This document shows, piece after piece, positions 47,510 to 54,478 of a stretch of 64,000 nt of DNA. This DNA is from a virus: positions 1-64,000 of the IMG/VR virus record IMGVR_UViG_3300027782_000064; one strand, given 5' to 3'. Position 1 is the stretch's first letter. The number at the start of each line of letters is the position of its first letter. The notes under the pieces are model-generated. The model was given only the letters and a program-made list of their open reading frames with translations, searched no databases and had not been told where the DNA came from. A program made the position numbers and the translations under genes.

Positions 47510-47788
47510 TTAATTAGTGGGTTGTTTAGGAACTTGTAGTTTCTTTATTGCTTTTAAAATAAGTTCAGATTCTTCTAGTGTAAATATTCCTTTAGCTTGG
47601 CAGTGGTTAGCTGATGCTACTAAAATAAGAACTGCGTGTTCTGGAGTTAAATTTACCAAAAAGTTTTCGTAATCTTCAAGGTTAGTATAACTAATTGAAG
47701 AAAGTAGAGTAGCTATTGGAGCGGCCTCAGGTTGATTTGCGTCAACCTGAGGAGCTTCAACTACTGGTGGTGTTTTTGATTTTGCCAT
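47510..47788 (-). CDS. Unknown 92-residue protein in the gp33/gp59 position
   Basis: A disordered N-terminus rich in Pro/Ala/Glu (APQVDANQPEAAP) is followed by a small helical domain (YTNLEDYENFLVNLTPEHAV, then LTLEESELIL-like KAIKKLQ). It lies between the gp32-like and RNase H genes, with 1- and 19-base gaps. In T4 this interval holds genes 59, 33 and dsbA. Size and position fit a small factor such as gp33, the late transcription co-activator, but I see no clear sequence match, so this is only a positional suggestion. Confidence 0.6.
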   Translation of the reverse strand: MAKSKTPPVVEAPQVDANQPEAAPIATLLSSISYTNLEDYENFLVNLTPEHAVLILVASANHCQAKGIFTLEESELILKAIKKLQVPKQPTN

Positions 47789-47807
47789 TTTGTAGTTTAA
47801 TTATTTT

Positions 47808-48854
47808 TTATAAAGATGCAAATAAATCATCTAAGTCATCTGCTTTTGGAGCAGCTGCTTTAGCTGTAGGTTTAACGGCTGGTGCAGACATTTCAAAGTC
47901 ATCGTCTAAACTAATTGATGAGCTTACATTTTTTACTGCTGGAGCTGGGGTAAATTCAATATCTTCGCCAAGTGGTGCTTGTGTTCTAGCTATTGGAGCA
48001 GATAATTTAAAGTGTTTCTTCATTCTTTCATCTTTAGTATTTGCAACTAAATTGTCAATGATTTGTTTGTAAGGAATAATTGCTTTAATATAGTCAGCAA
48101 CTTTTTCGTATTCAACATCAGTCCAATCCTTTAAGAAATATTGACTCATATCTGGCGAATTCTTTTTAAAGTATTCACTTACAAATTGCATAACCTTAGG
48201 TTCAGTAGATACTGGAATTTCTTTACCTTGAGTTGAGATAATTAATGGGCTAACTTCATTCATGAATTTACTAGCACTAAAATCTCTCCATGCTTTAGTC
48301 TTACGCTTAATAACCAAAACAAAATCTTTACCAGTAGTAAGTGAAAATGGATTGATTTTTTGAGTAGTAACTAATTCCTGTTCAGGATTAATTTCCTGTT
48401 GGATTAAGTTATCAATTGTATATCCGTAAGAATATATTTTAATTTTACCTTCCATTGTAGGAAATTGTGGATCCTTCTTGATATAAACACAAGAATAATA
48501 ATTGTAATAACGATTAAAATACTTTTGAATCTCTTCAACAATTGAAGGCTCTTCGTTTTTCAATCGCTTTAATTCAAGATCAAGCGTCCAAAGAATTGAT
48601 GATGCTCCTGTCGTTGATGGACAATCTACATACAACTTTTCGTTGGTTAAAGGGTTTATTAATTTAGCTGCGTATTTTTTATAGCGGCTCTTAGTTGGAT
48701 CGGTTACCCAAGGGATAAAACGAATAACTGATTTGTAAATACCGTTTTGACCTTGGTCTGGACCGGGATTGTACACGTTGTCGTCGACTTTGCGACCAGC
48801 TGATGATGATTTACCTGAGAAATCATCGAGATTAAGATTGAATAGATCTTCCAT
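47808..48854 (-). CDS. 32: Single-stranded DNA-binding protein (gp32-like)
   Basis: 348 residues (T4 gp32 has 301). The core has an OB-type layout with YKSVIRFIPWVTDPTKSRYK near the start, then YNYYSCVYIKKDPQFPTMEG, KIKIYSYGYTIDNLIQQE and FVLVIKRKTKAWRDFSASKF, all of which match gp32 patterns. The C-terminal 90 residues are flexible and acidic, ending DDLDDLFASL, the usual partner-binding tail. The T4 zinc site (His/Cys set) is not evident. It is preceded by a terminator at 48914, so it must have its own promoter in 48855-48913. Confidence 0.85.
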   Translation of the reverse strand: MEDLFNLNLDDFSGKSSSAGRKVDDNVYNPGPDQGQNGIYKSVIRFIPWVTDPTKSRYKKYAAKLINPLTNEKLYVDCPSTTGASSILWTLDLELKRLKNEEPSIVEEIQKYFNRYYNYYSCVYIKKDPQFPTMEGKIKIYSYGYTIDNLIQQEINPEQELVTTQKINPFSLTTGKDFVLVIKRKTKAWRDFSASKFMNEVSPLIISTQGKEIPVSTEPKVMQFVSEYFKKNSPDMSQYFLKDWTDVEYEKVADYIKAIIPYKQIIDNLVANTKDERMKKHFKLSAPIARTQAPLGEDIEFTPAPAVKNVSSSISLDDDFEMSAPAVKPTAKAAAPKADDLDDLFASL

Positions 48855-48913
48855 ATTGTTTATAATGTTTAATAATTTAATAGAATTGTACTAAATAAAT
48901 GTGAAGAGTTTTG

Positions 48914-48946
48914 AAAAAAAAAGGACGAGTTGTAAAACCCGTCCTT
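48914..48946 (-). terminator. Terminator of the histone-like gene
   Basis: On the minus strand AAGGACGGGTT pairs with AACTCGTCCTT (one G-T pair) around TTAC, followed by a run of T. It ends the transcript of 48971-49162. Confidence 0.85.
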
Positions 48947-48970
48947 AAATGTGAACTTTTAGTCTAAAAA

Positions 48971-49162
48971 TTAAGCTTTAGTATCAACTTTAGATTCTTG
49001 AACGTGAGTTCGGCCTTCTTGACAAAGTGCTTTAATGTCTTGAAGAACTTTACGAGTTCTAGTTCCAGCTGATTTATTTCCTTTTTCGTAGAATTTTCCA
49101 GCTTCTGCTTCTAATTGAGAAACTTGTTCCTTTAGCGATGTTAACCATGTAGGTGTTGTCAT
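48971..49162 (-). CDS. Histone H1-like (Hc1-type) DNA-binding protein
   Basis: 63 residues. A helix (WLTSLKEQVSQLEAEAGKFY) is followed by EKGNKSAGTRTRKVLQDIKA and LCQEGRTHVQESK. The core KGNKxAGTRxRKxL is the hallmark of short Hc1-type histone H1-like proteins, common in Bacteroidota and Chlamydiae and also seen in some large phages. Such proteins bind and compact DNA or modulate transcription. It is a single gene with its own terminator downstream. It could act on phage DNA or on the host nucleoid. It is one of the clues for a Bacteroidota host. Confidence 0.7.
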   Translation of the reverse strand: MTTPTWLTSLKEQVSQLEAEAGKFYEKGNKSAGTRTRKVLQDIKALCQEGRTHVQESKVDTKA

Positions 49163-49215
49163 AATTTCAAATATTTTTTTATCTTATATTTGAGAAATCC
49201 ACCCGGTTTTAAATA

Positions 49216-49941
49216 TTAGTGATATTTGTTTGAAAATTTAGCTGCTGGGTATACCTTTTTAGCAAAAGCTATCCAAGAAGTCATAACTTTGTCAGCTTCA
49301 AGTTGAGAAATTACCTCTGTCTCAATAAATGGCTGTAAATATTCTGTAAACTCCTGATCGAGCGGTACTCGTTTCTTTTTAGCTGATGCATACATACCTG
49401 CAACCATTGCTGGAATTTCATCAGATAATAAAAAGTAACGATAATTATTTTGAGCATCAGCTCTTACTGATTTTCTGGTATTAATAATATGCCCACTTTT
49501 TTTATTTATGCCTTTTTGCAAAAGGTGTTCAAGTTCATGTCGTATATTATCAATTAATTTATAATTTAATACTGGATAACATTGAGGTTCTGCCTCTGGG
49601 CTAATATAAACAACTACTTCAATTTCAGGGTCAACTAACTCAGTTACCTTTGGAATAAATGAATTTGCATCTATTGCAAAACCTTTATTTTCAAAATTAA
49701 TTACCTCCCAAGGAAGTCCACTAAACTCTTTAGATTTAGCTGGCTCAAATTCTTCAACTCTAACTATTTTAATAGATAGCGTAAATTCAAGTGGATTACT
49801 ATATTCAAATTCTTTAAATATTTCTTTACCTATCTTAGAACCAGCAGTTTTCTTAACTACACTAAATAAATCTTTAGCAAAAACTGATGCAAGCGAATCG
49901 TATTTTGATTCAAATATAAATTGTGAAAACCTTTTTATCAT
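49216..49941 (-). CDS. Putative zinc metalloprotease with capsid-targeting N-terminus
   Basis: 241 residues. The N-terminus MIKRFSQFIFESKYDS fits the capsid-targeting pattern, with a possible cut IFE|S. In the middle, DNIRHELEHLLQKG holds HELEH, an HExxH zinc-protease motif, and a downstream Glu in SDEIPAMVAGMYA is a candidate third ligand. The start overlaps the stop of the gene at 49938-50507 by 4 bases, and that gene has a late promoter, so both are probably made late and packed into the head. It could act inside the host after ejection, or in head maturation. The protease activity is inferred from one motif. Confidence 0.6.
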   Translation of the reverse strand: MIKRFSQFIFESKYDSLASVFAKDLFSVVKKTAGSKIGKEIFKEFEYSNPLEFTLSIKIVRVEEFEPAKSKEFSGLPWEVINFENKGFAIDANSFIPKVTELVDPEIEVVVYISPEAEPQCYPVLNYKLIDNIRHELEHLLQKGINKKSGHIINTRKSVRADAQNNYRYFLLSDEIPAMVAGMYASAKKKRVPLDQEFTEYLQPFIETEVISQLEADKVMTSWIAFAKKVYPAAKFSNKYH

Positions 49942-50507
49942 TTTTTAGGTTTAATAAAATTTACTTCTAATTGATTGGTTGATGGTGATAATTTAGCATC
50001 AAACTCTATATCAATATCGCCTTTATCAATACCTAATTTTTTAGCAGACATTGAAGATTTTAATTTATCATAAACTTCTTTATCTAAAAATCCTTCACCT
50101 CTAAGTGCATCAACAATTTCAGCTTTCTTTGAATCAAATTTATTATCAGTTATCCACTTATCTAAATCAGCCTGTTTAAGTTGGTATTCTTTATATCTTT
50201 TAACACCGCCGCCTCCAGTATATTGAGAATGCCATTTTTTATCAGCATCAATTAACACTAGATTAATATCGCCAGTTTGACCGGCGGTTGGAGCTGGTAC
50301 ATTTGGGTCTGGCGGTAATTCAGCAGTTGCAAATGGATCAGTTTGAGTTGTATCGGTTGAAGGTGGAACCGTGGTGTCAGTTGTAACCGTGGTGTCAGTT
50401 GTAACTGGAGTTTCAGTTGCTGCCGGTGGCTCAACTGGTGGCGGAGTAGAAACAAGTTCATCTGCTTCTAGTAATAACTTAAATTGGCTAAAGTCTAGGA
50501 TTTGCAT
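49938..50507 (-). CDS. Candidate capsid-targeted protein with Pro/Thr-rich linker
   Basis: 189 residues. MQILDFSQFKLLLEADE fits the capsid-targeting pattern (cut LLE|A). A disordered linker with repeated Thr-Thr-Asp (VTTDTTVTTDTTVPPSTDTT) follows, about residues 20-75. A small C-terminal domain follows (KRYKEYQLKQADLDKWITDN and beyond). No family is recognised. It is led by a minus-strand late promoter at 50527-50537 and overlaps the metalloprotease gene, so the pair may act together. Confidence 0.65.
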   Translation of the reverse strand: MQILDFSQFKLLLEADELVSTPPPVEPPAATETPVTTDTTVTTDTTVPPSTDTTQTDPFATAELPPDPNVPAPTAGQTGDINLVLIDADKKWHSQYTGGGGVKRYKEYQLKQADLDKWITDNKFDSKKAEIVDALRGEGFLDKEVYDKLKSSMSAKKLGIDKGDIDIEFDAKLSPSTNQLEVNFIKPKK

Positions 50508-50526
50508 AAATATAGTAATTGTTATG

Positions 50527-50537
50527 GTTATTTATAC
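50527..50537 (-). promoter_or_regulatory. Late promoter of the 50507-49216 gene pair
   Basis: The minus strand reads GTATAAATAAC. The T4-type TATAAATA core is exact. The predicted transcript starts near 50523, 16 bases before the start codon at 50507. Confidence 0.75.
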
Positions 50538-50540
50538 AAA

Positions 50541-50566
50541 AAAAGGGAGACAACTGCCTCCCCTTT
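50541..50566 (-). terminator. Terminator of the ribonucleotide reductase gene
   Basis: On the minus strand AAAGGGGAG...CTCCC followed by seven T residues. It lies 23 bases after the stop at 50589 and directly before the late promoter at 50527. Confidence 0.8.
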
Positions 50567-50588
50567 CATATTCAATAGTTAATATTGG

Positions 50589-53162
50589 TTAGCCGCACTT
50601 AGAATCACCACAGTTCTTACAAGATAGGCAACCTTCTGTATAAACAAGTGCATCTGAACCACACGATTTACAGGCTTTACCGGAAACGGTTGTTCCATCC
50701 TTTACGAATTTTTTAAGCATTCGTTTAACTCCGGCTTTCCAGGTAGTAATTAGGTCACCATCTAGGTTTAAAGAATCTAATAATTCAATAACATATGGTA
50801 ATGGCATACCGTGTCGTAATACAGCAGAGATAGTTTTTGCCATATCATGATACTTTTCATCAAATGCATGATTTAAGTTAGGGATCTTAATTGTTTCTCC
50901 AAGTTTATCAATATAGACAACATCATATGAAGATTTTCCTTCTTTTTTAGTTCTAACAATTTTAACTGATTCAACATAAGTTGGAATTGGAAAATTTTCA
51001 TGTTGTCCAGTAAATACTTCATATGGTTTTCCATTTAGTAGTCCAATAAGACCGACCCAACGCTCTCCACTATTCATAAAGGTAGTAACTGAACCGTCCA
51101 AGGATAGTGGTCTTTTTGGAGCTTGCGAATCGCTAAATAATTCCTGTTTTTTCTTATCGTCTTTTGAAATTAATACGCCAGATCTAGAACCGTCTCGGTA
51201 AATGGTACAGCCTTTACAACCTTCTTCCCAAGCAGTCATATAAACTTGATTAACTAATTCTTCAGTAACGTGTTCTGGTAGATTTACAGTAACTGAAATT
51301 GAATGGTCAACCCATTGTTGGATTTTTCCTTGCATTCTAACTTTTTCTACCCAATCAACGTCATTTGCCATTGCTTTATAGTATGGGGACTTTTCAGTTA
51401 GTAACTGTATGGTGTCATCTGAGAGCTTCTCGATAATGTCTGATTCACCATTTGGAATGTATTTGTATCCTTCAATCTCAATCCATTTTTTAAAGCCGTG
51501 ATGAAATACGTGATATTCTTCCCAATGATCCCCAACTGAATCAATAAAATCAGATTTGGAATTTTTATCATTTGGATTAATTTTCTTTCTGCGTTTATAT
51601 GATACCATAAAAGCAGGCTCAATACCTGAAGTAGTTTGAGACATTAATGAAACTGTGCCAGTTGGTGCAATTGTCAATAGTGCAATATTACGTCTACCGT
51701 ATTTCATAAGATCTGCATATAGAGCAGCATCGTATTCTTTAATTCTTTCTAAGAATGGATGGCCTTCTTCTCGAGCTGCGTCCCATATCTTAAATGCTCC
51801 ACGCTCTTTTGCTAGGGTATTAGATGAACGAAAAACTTCAAGTGCATAAGTTCTAGCAACTTCAACTGCAAAGTCAGTTGCTTTTTTAGTTCCATAACGT
51901 AAGCCTAATGCAGCTAACATATCGCCTTCAGCGGTAATACCTACACCAGTACGGCGACCTTCCATACATTTGGTTCGAATACGGTGCCATAGTTCAAGTT
52001 CAGTACGCTTAACATCAGTAGATTCAGGATCACTTTCAATTTTAGAAATAATAGTATCAATTTTTTCAATTTCAAGATCAATAATATCATCCATCATACG
52101 TAATGCAATTTGAGCGTGTTCTTTAAATAAGTCAAAATCAAATTTTGCATTTTTAGTAAATGGATTAACTACATATGAGTATAAGTTAATTGCTAATAAT
52201 CTACATGAATCATCTGGGCATAATGGAATTTCTCCACATGGATTAGTTGAAACTGTTTTATATCCTAAATCCGCATAACGGTCAGCAAATGATTCTCTAA
52301 TTATTTGATCCCAATAAAGAATTCCAGGTTCTGCTGATTTCCAAGCATTATGAATAACTTTATTCCAAAGAAGTTTTGGATCAATTATTTTAGTTACTCT
52401 TGGCGTTTCAGAAAAAATTGGATATTGTTGAGTATATGATTTACCAGCCTTAACTGCTTTCATAAAATCATCGTGCATTTTAAGAGAGATATTTGCACCA
52501 GTAACTTTAGTACTATCAAGTTTAGCATCAACAAATGCTTCTGCTTCTGGGTGTCTAACTGAACATGATAACATTAATGCTCCACGACGACCGCCTTGAG
52601 CAACTTCGCGAGTTGAGTTTGAATATCTTTCCATAAATGGAATAATACCAGTAGAAGTTAGGGCTGAATTTTTAACAGGTAAACCCGCAGGTCGAATATC
52701 AGATAAATCATGACCTACGCCTCCACGACGTTTCATTAATTGAACCTGCTCTTGATCTACTTTTAAGATTGCACCATATGAATCGGATGCTCCATTAACT
52801 CCAATAACAAAACAGTTAGACAATGAAACTGTTTGATTATTATTTCCAATACCACTCATTGGTGAACCTTGCGGAATAATATATTTAAACTTATCTAATA
52901 ATGAAAAGATATATTCTTCACTTAATGGATTTTTATATTTCTTTTCAACTCTAGCAAGTTCTGATGCAATTCGACGATGCATCATTTCTGGATTCTTTTC
53001 ATAAAGATTGCCATCTGAATCTTTTAATGCGTATTTGTTAATCCATACACTGGCAGCCAAATCATCTCCATTAAAATATTCTAAAGATGATGCATTTGCT
53101 TCTTCTTGGGTATATGTCAAGGTAACCACTTTTTCTGTTTCTAATACTAAATTGTCTATCAT
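50589..53162 (-). CDS. nrdJ: Class II (adenosylcobalamin-dependent) ribonucleotide reductase
   Basis: Reduces ribonucleotides to deoxyribonucleotides without oxygen dependence, using B12. About 857 residues from Met at 53162; a longer start at 53204 adds 14 residues. I favour 53162 because of its A-rich leader. Motifs include QTVSLSNCFVIG (first reducible Cys), KRRGGVGHDLSDIRPAG, NPCGEIPLCPDDSC (active-site Cys and Glu), and IAPTGTVSLMSQTTSGIEPA. The C-terminal tail has a Cys pair and a zinc ribbon (ACKSCGSDALVY, CLSCKNCGDSKCG) that re-reduces the active site. T4 has an oxygen-dependent class I enzyme, so this phage differs. A hairpin terminator at 53203 separates it from the S1-like gene. 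Confidence 0.95.
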   Translation of the reverse strand: MIDNLVLETEKVVTLTYTQEEANASSLEYFNGDDLAASVWINKYALKDSDGNLYEKNPEMMHRRIASELARVEKKYKNPLSEEYIFSLLDKFKYIIPQGSPMSGIGNNNQTVSLSNCFVIGVNGASDSYGAILKVDQEQVQLMKRRGGVGHDLSDIRPAGLPVKNSALTSTGIIPFMERYSNSTREVAQGGRRGALMLSCSVRHPEAEAFVDAKLDSTKVTGANISLKMHDDFMKAVKAGKSYTQQYPIFSETPRVTKIIDPKLLWNKVIHNAWKSAEPGILYWDQIIRESFADRYADLGYKTVSTNPCGEIPLCPDDSCRLLAINLYSYVVNPFTKNAKFDFDLFKEHAQIALRMMDDIIDLEIEKIDTIISKIESDPESTDVKRTELELWHRIRTKCMEGRRTGVGITAEGDMLAALGLRYGTKKATDFAVEVARTYALEVFRSSNTLAKERGAFKIWDAAREEGHPFLERIKEYDAALYADLMKYGRRNIALLTIAPTGTVSLMSQTTSGIEPAFMVSYKRRKKINPNDKNSKSDFIDSVGDHWEEYHVFHHGFKKWIEIEGYKYIPNGESDIIEKLSDDTIQLLTEKSPYYKAMANDVDWVEKVRMQGKIQQWVDHSISVTVNLPEHVTEELVNQVYMTAWEEGCKGCTIYRDGSRSGVLISKDDKKKQELFSDSQAPKRPLSLDGSVTTFMNSGERWVGLIGLLNGKPYEVFTGQHENFPIPTYVESVKIVRTKKEGKSSYDVVYIDKLGETIKIPNLNHAFDEKYHDMAKTISAVLRHGMPLPYVIELLDSLNLDGDLITTWKAGVKRMLKKFVKDGTTVSGKACKSCGSDALVYTEGCLSCKNCGDSKCG

Positions 53163-53202
53163 TTTTATTTTTATTTTTTGAGTTATTCTATTGAAAAAAG
53201 AC

Positions 53203-53235
53203 AACTCTACCCCAGCTGTTTACTGAGGTAGGGTT
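53203..53235 (-). terminator. Probable terminator between S1-like and reductase genes
   Basis: On the minus strand AACCCTACCTCAG pairs with CTGGGGTAGAGTT with one mismatch and one G-T pair, around TAAACAG. TCTTTTTTC follows shortly. It may partly stop transcripts of the S1-like gene. Confidence 0.65.
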
Positions 53236-53237
53236 AA

Positions 53238-54425
53238 TTATTGGATAAAATCGTATCTTAATTGTTTACGAATTGCATCAACTTTATGAACTTTTATTTG
53301 ACCAGAGTCTGAAATTTTAGTTCTGCCTTTTAGGTGATTTACATCGCTATTAAAAGTATTTTCTCCGTCTGGCATTATGATGGTAATTGAGAAATTAGAC
53401 TTATCTAAGGAATATGTTAAAGTTTGACCTTCAATTTTATTTTTAAGATCTTGCCATTGAAGTTGTTCTTGACCGATTTTATCATATGAATCTGTTAAGA
53501 TTATACGAGGTTCGCCTTTCTTAAGAATAACGTCCTTAACATAAAATTCAATAGTATCTCCCGAACGGTATTGTTTACTAACCTCTTCATAATTTTCAAA
53601 TTCAGTTTTATGAAGTAATCCTGTAAAGTAGTTTTGGAATTCAACAAACATTCCAAAGTCATATGGTTTATTAGTTAAAATACCTGTATATTTTTCTCCA
53701 ATCTTAAGCTCATGTACTTTTTGAGGTAGTGTCTGTTTAATATATTTCTTGTAGGAAACAATGAATAGATCATTAGTTGAATCGTAATTCTCAATCATTA
53801 CTGGAATTTCCTTATTCAAATATTCGTTAAAGTCTCTAATTACGTTAGCTGCCGCATGCGAACCTGGTAAAAAGCATTTAACGGTTCCTTTATAAAGTGC
53901 AAGGTATCCGCCTTTAACAAGATTAGTAACTTTAACATAGAACCATTTTTCTGTTTTTAAATAGTCTTCCAAATCTTCGCGATGAGTAAGAGCAGCACAG
54001 CGCTTTTCTGAACCTAAGAAATCTCCATTATCGTTTTTATAAACAATAACTTTAAAACTATGGTTAACTTCATTGTGAACTAATAATGAAGGCTCTGAAC
54101 TAAATTCTCTAAATGGAACAAAGATTGTAGATAAAGATGCATTATCTTGAACTTCAATCATTTTCTCATCAAAGTCAATTTTCTTAGCAGTAACTGTACA
54201 AATTGTACCAAGTTCAAAATCTTTATTTGATGGTACAAAAGAAGTTTTTGAATTTGATGAAAAGTACATATCGTACAATTCTTGAGCATAGGGCTCTTTA
54301 CAGAAAATTTTAAGACCAGAACGTTGATCTTCTGGAGTTAATTTAATTGTTTGATTAAATTTAGAATTACCTTGACCGAATAGTAAGTCAAAGTCAATTA
54401 ATTCTCGGGTGTTGTCTTTTTGCAT
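53238..54425 (-). CDS. Ribosomal protein S1-like RNA-binding protein
   Basis: 395 residues with at least two S1 (OB-fold) repeats and a probable third. Around 165-225, FYVKVTNLVKGGYLALYKGT followed by VKCFLPGSHAA matches the S1 'VKGG ... FLPxS' pattern. Around 240-310, GEKYTGILTNKPYDFGMFVE followed by FTGLLHKTEF matches 'GxVxxixxfGxFV ... GLxHxSe', ending GEPRIILT. The N-terminal region (GTICTVTAKKIDFDEKMIEV) may be the third. In bacteria S1 brings mRNA to the ribosome. Phage-borne S1 genes are known from viral genomes. In a genome with no Shine-Dalgarno signals it may help translate phage mRNA. Confidence 0.75.
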   Translation of the reverse strand: MQKDNTRELIDFDLLFGQGNSKFNQTIKLTPEDQRSGLKIFCKEPYAQELYDMYFSSNSKTSFVPSNKDFELGTICTVTAKKIDFDEKMIEVQDNASLSTIFVPFREFSSEPSLLVHNEVNHSFKVIVYKNDNGDFLGSEKRCAALTHREDLEDYLKTEKWFYVKVTNLVKGGYLALYKGTVKCFLPGSHAAANVIRDFNEYLNKEIPVMIENYDSTNDLFIVSYKKYIKQTLPQKVHELKIGEKYTGILTNKPYDFGMFVEFQNYFTGLLHKTEFENYEEVSKQYRSGDTIEFYVKDVILKKGEPRIILTDSYDKIGQEQLQWQDLKNKIEGQTLTYSLDKSNFSITIIMPDGENTFNSDVNHLKGRTKISDSGQIKVHKVDAIRKQLRYDFIQ

Positions 54426-54478
54426 ATGTTATTGTTTAAACGTTGCTATTTAATTATACACCAAAATTAACAGTAGTT

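Noticed and set aside
47716-48072. Plus-strand open frame opposite the gp32-like gene
   Set aside because: It is antisense to the Ala/Pro-rich tail of gp32 and the next gene, with an unlikely composition and no leader. Similar shadows opposite 50371-50592 and 28796-28984 were also dismissed.
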